A stretch of DNA of 64,000 bases from contig JAIXXF010000025.1 in the NCBI GenBank assembly GCA_027490925.1, forward strand, positions 62,001 through 126,000. Reading direction: 5' to 3'. This DNA comes from Comamonadaceae bacterium (GTDB lineage: Bacteria; Pseudomonadota; Gammaproteobacteria; Burkholderiales; Burkholderiaceae_C). Position 1 is the first letter of the stretch. The number at the start of each line of letters is the position of its first letter. Below are positions 27,604 to 37,127 of the stretch, in pieces. The position numbers and the translations under genes were made by a program. The notes beneath the pieces were generated by a model. That model was not told where the DNA came from. It ran no database searches and saw only the letters and a program-made list of their open reading frames with translations.

Positions 27604-30600
27604 TCACATGTTTCGGCGGTACTGCCCGCCCACCTCAAACAGCGCGTTGGTGATCTGGCCCAGCGAGCACACCCGCACGGCGTCCATGAGCACGTCGAAC
27701 ACGTTGCCGTTGTCGATCACCGCTTGTTGCAACCGCTTGAGCATCGCCGGGGCTTTGTCGGCATGGCGGGCGTGGAAAGCTTCCAAGCGGGCCAGCTGGC
27801 TTTGTTTTTCTTCCTCGGTGGAACGGGCGAGTTCCAGCTTGTCTTGCACCTGGTCGCCGTGCGGATTGCGGAAGGTGTTGACGCCGATGATGGGCAGCTC
27901 GCCGGTGTGCTTGAGCATCTCGTAGTGCATGGACTCGTCCTGGATGCGGCCGCGCTGGTAGCCGGTCTCCATCGCGCCCAGCACGCCCCCACGCTCGGCG
28001 ATGCGCTCGAACTCCAACAGCACCGCTTCTTCCACCAGCTCGGTGAGCTCCTCGATGATGAACGCGCCCTGGTTGGGGTTCTCGTTCTTGGCCAGGCCCC
28101 ACTCCCGGTTGATGATGAGTTGGATGGCCATCGCGCGGCGCACCGAGTCCTCGGTCGGCGTGGTGATGGCCTCGTCGAACGCGTTGGTGTGCAGCGAATT
28201 GCAGTTGTCGTAAATCGCGATCAGCGCCTGCAGCGTGGTGCGGATGTCGTTGAACTGGATCTCTTGGGCGTGCAGGCTGCGGCCCGAGGTCTGGATGTGG
28301 TACTTCAGCTTCTGGCTGCGCTCGTTGGCGCCGTACTTCTCCTTCATGGCCACTGCCCAGATGCGGCGCGCCACGCGGCCCATCACGGTGTATTCGGGGT
28401 CCATGCCGTTGCTGAAGAAGAAACTCAGGTTGGGCGCGAAGTCGTCGATGTGCATGCCCCGCGCAAGGTAGGCCTCCACAAAGGTGAAGCCGTTGGACAG
28501 CGTGAACGCGAGCTGGCTGATCGGGTTGGCCCCAGCCTCAGCGATGTGGTAGCCCGAGATCGACACCGAGTAGAAGTTGCGCACGTTGTGGTGCACAAAG
28601 TACTGGGCGATATCGCCCATCACCTTGAGTGAGAACTCGGTTGAGAAGATGCAGGTGTTTTGTCCCTGGTCTTCTTTCAAGATGTCGGCCTGAACCGTGC
28701 CGCGCACGTTGGCCTGCGCCCACTCGCGGATCTTGGCGGCTTCGGTGTCGGTGGGGTCACGTCCGTTGTCGGCCTTGAACTTGGCCAGCTGCTGGTCGAT
28801 GGCGGTGTTCATGAACATCGCCAGGATGGAGGGTGCCGGCCCGTTGATGGTCATCGATACCGAAGTGGTCGGGTTGCACAGGTCGAAGCCGTCGTACAAC
28901 ACCTTCATGTCGTCCAGCGTGGCGATCGACACACCGGAGTTACCAACCTTGCCGTAAATGTCTGGTCGCAGGTCCGGGTCGTGGCCGTACAGCGTGACCG
29001 AGTCGAACGCGGTGGACAGGCGGTGGGCAGGCATGCCTTCGGACACCAGCTTGAAACGACGGTTGGTGCGGAAGGCGTCGCCCTCACCTGCGAACATGCG
29101 GGTCGGGTCTTCGCCCTCGCGCTTGAAGGCGAAGGTGCCCGCCGTGTAGGGGTAGCTGCCCGGCACGTTGTCCAGCATCAACCACTTCAAGATTTCGCCG
29201 TGGTCCTCGTAGGTCGGCAGGCTGACCTTGCGGATGGTGGTGCCCGACAAGGACTTGGTGGTGATGGCGGTGCGGATTTCCTTGTCACGGATTTTCACGA
29301 CGTACTCGTCGCCCGCGTAGGCCTGTTGCATCGCTGGCCACTGGGCCAGCAGTTTGGCGGCCGCCTTGTCTTGCAGTTCCTCGCGCTGGGCGGCCAGGTC
29401 GAGCGCCGCTTCGGCCGCGCGCGGCTTGCCCGGCTTGCCCTCGGCCAGCATGACGGAGGCGGAGCGCAATTGCTGGATCTCCCGTGCCAGCTTGGCCTGG
29501 GCACGGGCGCGCTGCTTGTAGCCGCGCACCGTGTCGCTGATCTCCGCCAGGTAGCGGGTGCGGGCGGCGGGGACCACTGGGGTTTGGTTGGTGCTGTGGC
29601 GCACGTTCACCAGGGGCAAGCGGCCGTCGACCACTGGCAAACCCAGCGCGGCCAGCCGCACTTTCAGTGCTTGGTAAAGGGCGGTCACACCATCGTCGTT
29701 GAAGCGGGCGGCCATGGTGCCAAAGACCGGCATCTGGTCGGTGGGGGTGTTCCACGCTTCCTTGTTGCGCTGCACCTGTTTGCTGACGTCGCGCAGCGCG
29801 TCGAGCGCGCCCTTGCGGTCGAACTTGTTGATCGCGATGAACTCGGCAAAGTCCAGCATGTCGATTTTCTCAAGCTGGCTGGCCGCACCGAACTCGGGCG
29901 TCATCACGTACATCGGCACGTCCACGTGCGGGACGATGGCCGCATCCCCCTGGCCGATGCCAGAGGTTTCCACCACGATCAAATCGAAGCCCGCTACCTT
30001 GCAGGCGGCGATCACGTCGGGCAGTGCGGCCGAGATTTCGGAGCCGAAGTCGCGCGTGGCCAAGGAGCGCATGAACACGCGCTGGCCGTTTTGCCACGGG
30101 TTGATCGCGTTCATGCGGATGCGGTCGCCCAGCAAAGCGCCACCGCTCTTGCGGCGGCTCGGGTCGATGGAGATCACCGCGACCCGCAGACCGTCGTTCT
30201 GGTCCAGGCGGATGCGGCGAATCAGCTCGTCGGTCAGGCTGGACTTGCCCGCCCCACCGGTGCCGGTGATGCCCAGCACCGGCACACGGGTCCCCGCGGC
30301 GGCCTGGCGGATCGCCGCGGTGAGCTTGGCATCGGCCTTTTCGTTTTCCAGCGCGGTGATGAGTTGCGCCAGCGCGCGCCAGTTCATCTCCCCGTGGCCC
30401 TGGATGGCTTCCAGCGCCTGCGGGGCGTAGCCGGTGAGGTCTTTGTCGCACCGCATCACCATCTCGCCGATCATTCCTTGCAGGCCCATGCGCTGGCCGT
30501 CTTCGGGGCTGAAGATGCGCGCCACGCCGTAGGCGTGCAGATCTCGGATCTCAGGCGGCACGATTACGCCGCCGCCACCGCCAAACACCTGGATGTGACC

Positions 30601-30897
30601 GCCCCCGCGCTGCTTGAGCAAATCCACCATGTACTTGAAGTACTCCACATGCCCGCCTTGGTAGGAGCTGATCGCGATGCCCTGCGCGTCTTCTTGCAGC
30701 GCGGTGGTCACGACCTCGTCCACGCTGCGGTTGTGGCCCAGGTGGATCACCTCGGCACCCATGCCCTGCAAGATGCGGCGCATGATGTTGATGGCGGCGT
30801 CGTGGCCGTCAAACAGGCTGGCGGCGGTGACAAAACGCACCTTGTGGGTGGGACGGTAGTTGGCCAGGGCCTTGTAGTCGGCGGAAAGGTCGGTCAT
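27604..30897 (-). CDS. icmF: Fused isobutyryl-CoA mutase IcmF (B12- and GTP-dependent)
   Basis: Single chain of 1097 residues uniting three parts: B12-binding domain (about 20-150, DGHDAAIN with His32 as lower cobalt ligand), MeaI-type GTPase chaperone (about 205-420, Walker [10 protein letters not shown] at 212-220), and the mutase barrel (about 550-1097, [12 protein letters not shown]). It interconverts isobutyryl-CoA and n-butyryl-CoA with adenosylcobalamin; some relatives act on pivalyl-CoA. ATG 30897 has GGAG nine bases upstream. The long fused form, with small and large subunits on one chain, separates it from methylmalonyl-CoA mutase. It is divergent from a histidine kinase gene. Confidence 0.96.
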   Translation of the reverse strand: MTDLSADYKALANYRPTHKVRFVTAASLFDGHDAAINIMRRILQGMGAEVIHLGHNRSVDEVVTTALQEDAQGIAISSYQGGHVEYFKYMVDLLKQRGGGHIQVFGGGGGVIVPPEIRDLHAYGVARIFSPEDGQRMGLQGMIGEMVMRCDKDLTGYAPQALEAIQGHGEMNWRALAQLITALENEKADAKLTAAIRQAAAGTRVPVLGITGTGGAGKSSLTDELIRRIRLDQNDGLRVAVISIDPSRRKSGGALLGDRIRMNAINPWQNGQRVFMRSLATRDFGSEISAALPDVIAACKVAGFDLIVVETSGIGQGDAAIVPHVDVPMYVMTPEFGAASQLEKIDMLDFAEFIAINKFDRKGALDALRDVSKQVQRNKEAWNTPTDQMPVFGTMAARFNDDGVTALYQALKVRLAALGLPVVDGRLPLVNVRHSTNQTPVVPAARTRYLAEISDTVRGYKQRARAQAKLAREIQQLRSASVMLAEGKPGKPRAAEAALDLAAQREELQDKAAAKLLAQWPAMQQAYAGDEYVVKIRDKEIRTAITTKSLSGTTIRKVSLPTYEDHGEILKWLMLDNVPGSYPYTAGTFAFKREGEDPTRMFAGEGDAFRTNRRFKLVSEGMPAHRLSTAFDSVTLYGHDPDLRPDIYGKVGNSGVSIATLDDMKVLYDGFDLCNPTTSVSMTINGPAPSILAMFMNTAIDQQLAKFKADNGRDPTDTEAAKIREWAQANVRGTVQADILKEDQGQNTCIFSTEFSLKVMGDIAQYFVHHNVRNFYSVSISGYHIAEAGANPISQLAFTLSNGFTFVEAYLARGMHIDDFAPNLSFFFSNGMDPEYTVMGRVARRIWAVAMKEKYGANERSQKLKYHIQTSGRSLHAQEIQFNDIRTTLQALIAIYDNCNSLHTNAFDEAITTPTEDSVRRAMAIQLIINREWGLAKNENPNQGAFIIEELTELVEEAVLLEFERIAERGGVLGAMETGYQRGRIQDESMHYEMLKHTGELPIIGVNTFRNPHGDQVQDKLELARSTEEEKQSQLARLEAFHARHADKAPAMLKRLQQAVIDNGNVFDVLMDAVRVCSLGQITNALFEVGGQYRRNM

Positions 30898-31103
30898 GGG
30901 GGTCTCCGAGTTTGAATCTGGGGTCACCGGCGGCAGCGCAATCGCCTGCCACGGCGCAGCGGCCCATCGGCGTACTTTACGCCGGTTGCCGGGTGCCGAC
31001 CATGGCCAAACCGAGCAGGGCCGGTGGCGTTTTTTGCCATGCATGGCCATCGCGCAGTTAGACTGACGTCTCATCATTTCGGGTCGGACCGGCGTCCGGC
31101 CCC

Positions 31104-32483
31104 GTGAGTGAGCCCACCCACCGCCCACACCCGCCACGACCCGTGACCGCCAACCGCTCCTCCCCGTTGCCGGAGTCCGAACGCGAGGGCGTTGAGCTGG
31201 AGGTTCTGGGCCTGATCGCCAAGCAAGCCCGCCGCGCGCCGTTCCCGATCTTTGCGTGCATGGTGGTGCTGGCGGTGATCGCTTCGCGCCACATCCCGGG
31301 CTGGATCGCCGGGCTCTGGCTGGCGCTGGAAGCGGGGGTGTTTTTTGCCCGCTACGGTTTGCTCAGCAAGCTGCATGTGCACCCCCGATTGAGCGTTGCG
31401 CAAAAGTGGGGTCGGTTGGTGCGGCTCAATCTGGTCAGTGCCAGCTTGCACGCGAGTTCAGTGCTGGTGTTTCCGTGGATGAACGGCGCCGAATGCGCGT
31501 TTTTCACAGTGCTGCTGCTGGGCTTGTGCAGCGGGGCCATCGCCACCATGGCGGGCAGCACCCGCGCGCTGCTGGCGTTCATTGGACCCATCACCCTGTC
31601 GCTGGCAGCCGCCTGGGCTTGGCGCTACAGCACCGCCACGTCGCCCTCCACCGAGTCGATGATTTCGCTGCTGATCTTTGGCTACACCGGCGTGATGCTG
31701 GCCGTGGGCCAGGACGTGAACCGGTCGATCCGCAGCGCGTGGGAGTCGCGCCACCGCGAGGGGTTGGCCAACCGGCGACTGACCGATGCGCTCGCCGTGG
31801 CCGAAGAGGCGGGCCGCACCAAAGCGCGGTTCCTCACCGCCGCGGGCCACGATCTGCGCCAGCCGGTGGCGGTGATCAGCACCGTGTCGGCGGTGCTGGG
31901 CTTGCGACAGACCACCGAGGCCGACCGGCACCTGCTGGGCACGCTGTCTCAGGCCAACCAGCAACTGGTGTCCCAGCTCGACAGCCTGATCGAGTTGTGC
32001 CGACTGGACGCGGCCGAGGTCAAGCTCCAGCGCCAGCCGGTGGATCTCGCCTGCCTGGTGCAAACGCACGTGGCATCGCTGCGCCCACAGGCCGAAGGCA
32101 AGGGCCTGTCCCTCAACTGGGAGGGGCCGCCCACGCTGCTGGTGGACACCGACCCCGCTGTGTTCAGCCAGATCCTGCGCAACCTCACCCACAACGCCCT
32201 GAAGTTCACCGAGCGCGGTGGCGTGGTGGTGGCGTTGTCCCAGAACGCGGTGTCGGTCGCCGACACCGGTTGCGGCATCCCGGCGGACGACCAGGCGCGC
32301 GTATTCGAAGAGTTTGTCCAGCTGACGCCCGCCACCCGAGCCGAGTGGCCGGGCTTGGGCCTGGGGCTGCCGATTGCCCGCCGACTCGCCACCGCATTGA
32401 GCATGCGCCTGGAACTGCGCTCGGCGCCAGACCAGGGCACGGTCGTCACCTTGGCGTGGGACGCCCAACCGGTGACCGCCTGA
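31104..32483 (+). CDS. Sensor histidine kinase
   Basis: Membrane kinase of ~459 residues. Six hydrophobic segments (about 45-200) form the input region, followed by an H-box [10 protein letters not shown] with the phosphorylated His and an HATPase domain ([33 protein letters not shown]). There is no HAMP or PAS domain. The start is a GTG; another GTG 39 bases later is possible. The next gene, seven bases downstream, is an AraC regulator rather than a receiver-domain response regulator. Confidence 0.88.
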   Translation: MSEPTHRPHPPRPVTANRSSPLPESEREGVELEVLGLIAKQARRAPFPIFACMVVLAVIASRHIPGWIAGLWLALEAGVFFARYGLLSKLHVHPRLSVAQKWGRLVRLNLVSASLHASSVLVFPWMNGAECAFFTVLLLGLCSGAIATMAGSTRALLAFIGPITLSLAAAWAWRYSTATSPSTESMISLLIFGYTGVMLAVGQDVNRSIRSAWESRHREGLANRRLTDALAVAEEAGRTKARFLTAAGHDLRQPVAVISTVSAVLGLRQTTEADRHLLGTLSQANQQLVSQLDSLIELCRLDAAEVKLQRQPVDLACLVQTHVASLRPQAEGKGLSLNWEGPPTLLVDTDPAVFSQILRNLTHNALKFTERGGVVVALSQNAVSVADTGCGIPADDQARVFEEFVQLTPATRAEWPGLGLGLPIARRLATALSMRLELRSAPDQGTVVTLAWDAQPVTA

Positions 32484-32490
32484 CCAACGG

Positions 32491-33558
32491 ATGCCAGAGC
32501 GCCCGATGGAAAAAAACACCGTCGCAATGTACTTTGTCCAGGCGGCGGTGGCGCGACTGGAGGCCGACGCCACGGTGCGGGTGCTGCAGGCCGCGGGCAT
32601 CCAGCCCGAGCTGCTGGCCTTGCCGGGCGCTCGGGTGTCGGCCGGGTCGTTCGCCAGCCTGTGGCTGGCCGTGGCGCACGAATTGGACGATGAGTTTTTC
32701 GGGCTGGACCGACGCGCCATGAAAGTGGGCAGCTTCGCGCTGCTGACGCAGTCGTTGCTGACCAGCGGCGACCTGTCGCGCGCCTTGAAGCGCTGCCTCG
32801 CAGGCCTGGCATTGTTCCTGGACCAGGTGTCGGCCGACGTGGCGGTGGCCGACGGCGTGGCCACCGTGTCGGTCTGGAACCGGATCGAGGCACCGCCGAG
32901 CCGCCTGTTCGCCGACGAGACCTATCTGGTCATGGTGCATGGCCTGATGTGCTGGCTGATCGGGCGGCGCGTGCCCTTGACCCAGGTGTGCTTTGCCCAT
33001 CCGCGGCCCGACCACGCCGCCGAGCACGCGGTCATGTTCGCCCAAGACCTGCACTATGGCGCGCCACACACGGCCTTGCGCTTCGATGCCCGCTACTTGG
33101 AGACCCCTGTGGTGCAGACCGCCGAGTCGGTGCGCGCGTTTTTGCGCAACGCCCCGCAATCGGTGTTCCTGAAATACAAAAACGAAGACAGCTGGACGGC
33201 CAAATTGCGCCGTCGCCTGCGCAGCGCCGCAGGCAGCGACTGGCCCTTGCTCGATGACATGGCCCAGGCCTTTCAGGTGGCACCCACCACGCTGCGCCGC
33301 CGGCTGGAGTCCGAAGGCACCAGCTACCAGGGCATCAAAGACCAGCTGCGCCGCGACGCCGCGATCCACCACCTGTGCCACAGCCAGATGGCGATTTCTG
33401 AGATCGCGCACCGGCTGGGTTTCCAGGAGCCGAGCGCTTTCCACCGGGCCTTCAAAAAATGGACCGGCGCCCAGCCCGGCGAGTACAGGGCGCGTCAGGC
33501 CCAGGTTTCCAGCACGCAGCCCGGCGCATCCCTGTCAGGCCAGACCCCCCGGGCCTGA
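32491..33558 (+). CDS. AraC-family transcriptional regulator
   Basis: Regulator of ~355 residues: an N-terminal ligand-type domain of the arabinose-binding-like class (about 20-215) and a C-terminal double helix-turn-helix (about 250-340), with ISEIAHRLGFQEPSAFHRAFKKWTG as the second helix-turn-helix region split over ISEIAHRLGF and SAFHRAFKKW. It is probably co-transcribed with the kinase upstream. Divergence from icmF makes regulation of icmF and the acyl-CoA synthetase the simplest idea (inference). Confidence 0.87.
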   Translation: MPERPMEKNTVAMYFVQAAVARLEADATVRVLQAAGIQPELLALPGARVSAGSFASLWLAVAHELDDEFFGLDRRAMKVGSFALLTQSLLTSGDLSRALKRCLAGLALFLDQVSADVAVADGVATVSVWNRIEAPPSRLFADETYLVMVHGLMCWLIGRRVPLTQVCFAHPRPDHAAEHAVMFAQDLHYGAPHTALRFDARYLETPVVQTAESVRAFLRNAPQSVFLKYKNEDSWTAKLRRRLRSAAGSDWPLLDDMAQAFQVAPTTLRRRLESEGTSYQGIKDQLRRDAAIHHLCHSQMAISEIAHRLGFQEPSAFHRAFKKWTGAQPGEYRARQAQVSSTQPGASLSGQTPRA

Positions 33559-33594
33559 CCCGAGAGGGTCAACGCCCATCGACCTTTGCCAGCG

Positions 33595-34437
33595 TCAGGT
33601 GACCCGCAGGCCCACCAACGATGGGTCTTTGGGCGGGTAGCGCAAGCCCAGGCCGAGCAGGGTGTCGCGCACCACGGTGGCCACCATCAGGTTGCGGTGG
33701 GTTTTGGAATTCGCGGGCACCACGGTCCACGGCGCCCAGGCGGTGCTGGTCGCGTTCAAGACCGCGTCGTAGGCGGTCTGGTACGCCGCCCACTGCTGGC
33801 GCACGGTGAGGTCCCCGGGGCTGAACTTCCAGTGCTTGGTCGGATCGTCGAGCCGGGCCTGCAACCGCTCGCGTTGCTCGTCGGCGCCGATGTGCAGCAA
33901 AAACTTCAGCACCACCGTGCCGGTGTCGGTCAGCAGGCGCTCAAAGGCGTTGATGTGGTCCATGCGCTGGGCCACTTGCGCGGGTGTCAGCGCCCCGTTC
34001 ACCACCGGCACCAACACGTCCTCGTAATGGCTGCGGTTGAAAACGGTGATCTCCCCAGCCGCCGGAACGCGCTGGTGGATGCGCCACAAAAAGTCGTGCG
34101 CCCGTTCCTCTTCGGTGGGCACCTTCCAACCCACGCTGTGCACCCCCAAGGGGCTGGTGCGGCCGAACACGCCGCGGATGGTGCCGTCCTTGCCTGCGGT
34201 GTCGGTGCCCTGCAGCACCACCAGCAATTTGAAGCGCTGGTCGGCCCGAAACAAGTCTTGTAACGCGTCGATCTCGGCGGTCAGCGTGTCCAGGCTGGCT
34301 TTGTCCTTGGCTTTGTCACCCAGCGAACAGGGTTTGGCCGATGGGTCAAACCCAGACAATCCGCAAGCCGCACCAGGGGTGGGGCGCCACGCCGACAGCC
34401 AGGCGGCTGGCGCTGGGGGGGAGCCGAGCGCCGCCAT
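33595..34437 (-). CDS. ppk2: Polyphosphate kinase 2 family protein
   Basis: P-loop kinase of 280 residues that transfers phosphate between polyphosphate and nucleotides. It has Walker A LQGTDTAGKDGTIRG, the family motif FNRSHYEDVLVPVV and a lid region FLLHIGADEQRERL. Length fits single-domain PPK2. Direction and nucleotide (AMP, ADP or GDP) cannot be read from sequence. The ATG lies three bases after the dctM stop, so it is probably expressed with the TRAP genes, an unusual pairing. Confidence 0.92.
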   Translation of the reverse strand: MAALGSPPAPAAWLSAWRPTPGAACGLSGFDPSAKPCSLGDKAKDKASLDTLTAEIDALQDLFRADQRFKLLVVLQGTDTAGKDGTIRGVFGRTSPLGVHSVGWKVPTEEERAHDFLWRIHQRVPAAGEITVFNRSHYEDVLVPVVNGALTPAQVAQRMDHINAFERLLTDTGTVVLKFLLHIGADEQRERLQARLDDPTKHWKFSPGDLTVRQQWAAYQTAYDAVLNATSTAWAPWTVVPANSKTHRNLMVATVVRDTLLGLGLRYPPKDPSLVGLRVT

Positions 34438-34440
34438 GGT

Positions 34441-36429
34441 TCACTTGTAGAGCAACTGCGGCAGCCACAAGCCGATCTGCGGGAACATGTACAGCAGCAC
34501 GATGGCCACGATTTGTATGCCCATGAAAGGGATCATGCCCGCAAAGATCTGGTTCAGCGTCACGTGCTTTGGTGCCACCCCCTTGAGGTAGAACGCCGAC
34601 ATGGCCACCGGGGGGCTCAAGAACGCGGTTTGCAGGTTCAACGCCACCAGCAAGCCGAAAAACAACGGGTCCACGCCGAAGTTATCCAGCAAGGGAATGA
34701 AGATGGGCATGAAGATCACAATGATCTCGGTCCACTCCAACGGCCAGCCGAGCACGAAAATGATGACCTGGCTCATCACCAAAAACTGGGTTTTGGTGAG
34801 GTTCATGCTCAGCACCCACTGCTCCACCAGCTCCTGCCCGCCGAGCAGCGCGAAGGCCGCGGAAAAGATGGCCGAGCCGACAAACAGCCAGCACACCATC
34901 GCCGATGTTTTGGCGGTGAGGAACACCGACTCTTTCATCATGGTCAGGTTGAGCCGCCGGTAGGCACCGGCCAGAACGAAGCCACCCAGAGCGCCCATGG
35001 CGGCGGCTTCGGTGGGCGTGGCCAGCCCCATCACGATCGAACCCAGCACCGAAAGAATCAGCACCATCAGCGGGAAGAACGACGACAGCAGCATCTTGAA
35101 AATTTCAAGCCGCGCGAAGCTCAGAAACAAATAGAACAGCGCGACCAGCAGACCGGCCACACCCATCACCACCCACCACCAGGTCGGGGCGGCTCGTGTG
35201 GTCGTGCCCGCGCTGGGGCTGGGCTCCGCACTGGTGGCCTCTGCCAGGACCGGTGCGGTGGCTGTGGGTGTGGCGACCGGTGTGCCTGAGGGCTCCTGAA
35301 GGCCACCGCCGCTGGCGGGGGGCTCGCTCAGGCTGCTCGTGGTGGGCGGCTCTTTCAAGCCACCGTCGCTCGGTGGCTCTTGCAGCCCTCCGGAAGAAGG
35401 GGGCTCGGCCAGGCCGCTGGCGCTGCGCTCGGTAGCGCCACTGTCCACAGCGCCAATCTGTTGAATGTCGTAGACGGCTTCGGCGTCCACCGTGGTGACC
35501 ATGCGGTAGGTGCTGGCCATCACCAAAGCGAAGAGCAGGCCAGGGACCACCACGATGCCCAACTGGCGCAGCACGTACCCCAGCGGCACGTCGGCGTTGC
35601 GCTTGCCTTTGAGGACAGACAGCAGGTTCAGCAGCGCGTGGCGGCCACCATCCATGGTGATTTTCTGGGTCAGCGGGGGCAGCGTGACACGGCGACCTTC
35701 GGCGGACAGGGGCGGCGCCCAGTCCGGCCGGATCTTGGCCATCAGCACCACGTACACCACGTAAAGACCGGCCAGCATGATGCCGGGGAAGAACGCGCCG
35801 GCGTAGAGCTGCACAACCGACACACCGGCCGTGGCGCCGTAGACAATCAACAGCACCGATGGAGGGATCAAGATGCCCAGGCAGCCGCCTGCAGTGATGG
35901 CGCCAGCGGCCATGGAGGTGTTATAGCCCGCGCGCAGCATCGCGGGCAAGGCCAGCAGACCCATCAGCGTGACCACCGCGCCGACGATGCCGGTGGCGGT
36001 GGCGAACACGGCGCAGGTGACCACTGTGGCCACGGCCAGAGAGCCGGGGATGCGCGCCATGGCCAGGTGCAGGCTTTTGAACAACGATTCGATCAGGTTG
36101 GCCCGCTCGACCAGGTAGCCCATGAAAACGAACAGCGGGATGGCGATCAGCACATCGTTGGACATCGTTTTGTAGGCGGCCTGCACCATCAGGTCCAGGG
36201 TGCGGGTGGTGTCTCTTTCGTAGGCCAGCCAGGTGAAGATCATGCCCATGCCCATCAATGTGAAGGCGGTTGGGAAACCCAACATGATCGCCACCACCAC
36301 CATGGCCAGCATCACCAGACCCAGGTGCCCGTTGGTCACTTTGTCGACGTTGAGCAGCATCAAAAGCACGCCGCACGCGATGACGGCCATGAAGCTCAGG
36401 CCGAACCACAATTCCTTGCGAATCTTCAT
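34441..36429 (-). CDS. dctM: TRAP transporter large permease DctM, with a proline-rich insert
   Basis: Membrane protein of 662 residues, well above the ~430 usual for DctM. The first ~235 residues and residues ~415-662 carry the conserved transporter blocks (GIVGAVVTLMG, GCLGILIPPSVLLIVYG, VMGLATPTEAAAMGALGG, LGWPLEWTEIIVIFMPIF). Between them lies a hydrophilic insert at about 330-415 with a nine-residue Glu-Pro-Pro repeat. It forms the proton- or sodium-driven channel with DctQ. The 4-base overlap with dctQ indicates translational coupling. Confidence 0.92.
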   Translation of the reverse strand: MKIRKELWFGLSFMAVIACGVLLMLLNVDKVTNGHLGLVMLAMVVVAIMLGFPTAFTLMGMGMIFTWLAYERDTTRTLDLMVQAAYKTMSNDVLIAIPLFVFMGYLVERANLIESLFKSLHLAMARIPGSLAVATVVTCAVFATATGIVGAVVTLMGLLALPAMLRAGYNTSMAAGAITAGGCLGILIPPSVLLIVYGATAGVSVVQLYAGAFFPGIMLAGLYVVYVVLMAKIRPDWAPPLSAEGRRVTLPPLTQKITMDGGRHALLNLLSVLKGKRNADVPLGYVLRQLGIVVVPGLLFALVMASTYRMVTTVDAEAVYDIQQIGAVDSGATERSASGLAEPPSSGGLQEPPSDGGLKEPPTTSSLSEPPASGGGLQEPSGTPVATPTATAPVLAEATSAEPSPSAGTTTRAAPTWWWVVMGVAGLLVALFYLFLSFARLEIFKMLLSSFFPLMVLILSVLGSIVMGLATPTEAAAMGALGGFVLAGAYRRLNLTMMKESVFLTAKTSAMVCWLFVGSAIFSAAFALLGGQELVEQWVLSMNLTKTQFLVMSQVIIFVLGWPLEWTEIIVIFMPIFIPLLDNFGVDPLFFGLLVALNLQTAFLSPPVAMSAFYLKGVAPKHVTLNQIFAGMIPFMGIQIVAIVLLYMFPQIGLWLPQLLYK
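35284..35415 (-). repeat. Five degenerate 27-bp units encoding GLxEPPxxG in dctM
   Basis: Codons 339-382 of dctM encode five successive copies of a nine-residue unit (GLAEPPSSG, GLQEPPSDG, GLKEPPTTS, SLSEPPASGG, GLQEPSG). The DNA units share CTCGGTGGCTC-like cores. Repeat number is a likely site of strain variation. Confidence 0.8.
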
Positions 36430-37046
36430 TTCAGGCCGCCTTTCGCCGCGAGTTCACGTTCCAGGGCCTCGAGGTCACTGTCCTTGACGCTGACCATTTC
36501 TTTGAGTTTGTCCACATCCACTTCTTCCACGTCGTCGTCGCGCCGGTGCCAGAAGCCGTCTCTGAGGCACAAGCCGCAACGGATGATCTCGACCACCCCT
36601 TGAAGCAGCAAGGCACCGCCCGCCAGTGGGATCACAAATTTGAACGGGTACAAAGGCAACGAATCGGCCGAAAAGGTCTGTTCTCGAATGGCCAGAGACT
36701 CGTTGGCATACCCCCATCCAGCCCAGGTCAGGGCCACGATGCCGGGCATGAAAAACACGATGTACAGCGTGAGATCGATCGCTGCCTGGGTCCGGGGTTG
36801 CAGAAAACCGTACAGCACGTCACCACGGACATGCCCGTTCTTGCTGAGGGTGTAGGCGCCCGCGGTCATGAACAAGGTGCCGTACAGCATGATTTGGGCG
36901 TCCAGCACCCAGGCGTGTGGGCGGTTGAGCACGTAGCGGCAAAACACCTCCCAGCCGATCAGCAGCGACAACAGCACCACCGACCAGGCGAAGGTTTTTC
37001 CCACCCAAGTGGACAGGCGGTCCACCGTCAGCAAAAACGATTGCAT
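36426..37046 (-). CDS. dctQ: TRAP transporter small permease DctQ
   Basis: Four-segment membrane protein of ~206 residues with the DctQ patterns WEVFCRYVLNRPHAWVLDAQ and GAYTLSKNGHVRGDV. ATG 37046 has GGAG six to nine bases upstream. The charged C-terminal tail of ~40 residues (RRDDDVEEVDVDKL) is longer than usual. It couples the periplasmic receptor to DctM. Confidence 0.92.
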   Translation of the reverse strand: MQSFLLTVDRLSTWVGKTFAWSVVLLSLLIGWEVFCRYVLNRPHAWVLDAQIMLYGTLFMTAGAYTLSKNGHVRGDVLYGFLQPRTQAAIDLTLYIVFFMPGIVALTWAGWGYANESLAIREQTFSADSLPLYPFKFVIPLAGGALLLQGVVEIIRCGLCLRDGFWHRRDDDVEEVDVDKLKEMVSVKDSDLEALERELAAKGGLK

Positions 37047-37086
37047 TTCAACTCCAAAGACCACCGCGCAGATGGCCGAAAAAAAA

Positions 37087-37110
37087 GTGGGGCACCACAG
37101 GGTGCCCCAC
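37087..37110 (-). terminator. Intra-operon terminator between dctP and dctQ
   Basis: On the minus strand a perfect 10-bp stem (GTGGGGCACC with GGTGCCCCAC, 4-base loop) is followed by eight T residues, just after the dctP stop and before dctQ. It should let the binding protein be made in excess of the membrane subunits by partial termination. Confidence 0.85.
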
Positions 37111-37127
37111 GACCGAATAAACCGCGT

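Noticed and set aside
28660-30915. A ~750-codon + strand open frame opposite icmF
   Set aside because: Antisense to the well-supported IcmF gene and without family-like content.
32491-33558. Response-regulator role for the AraC-type protein after the histidine kinase
   Set aside because: No receiver domain or phospho-acceptor Asp pattern is visible in its N-terminal half.
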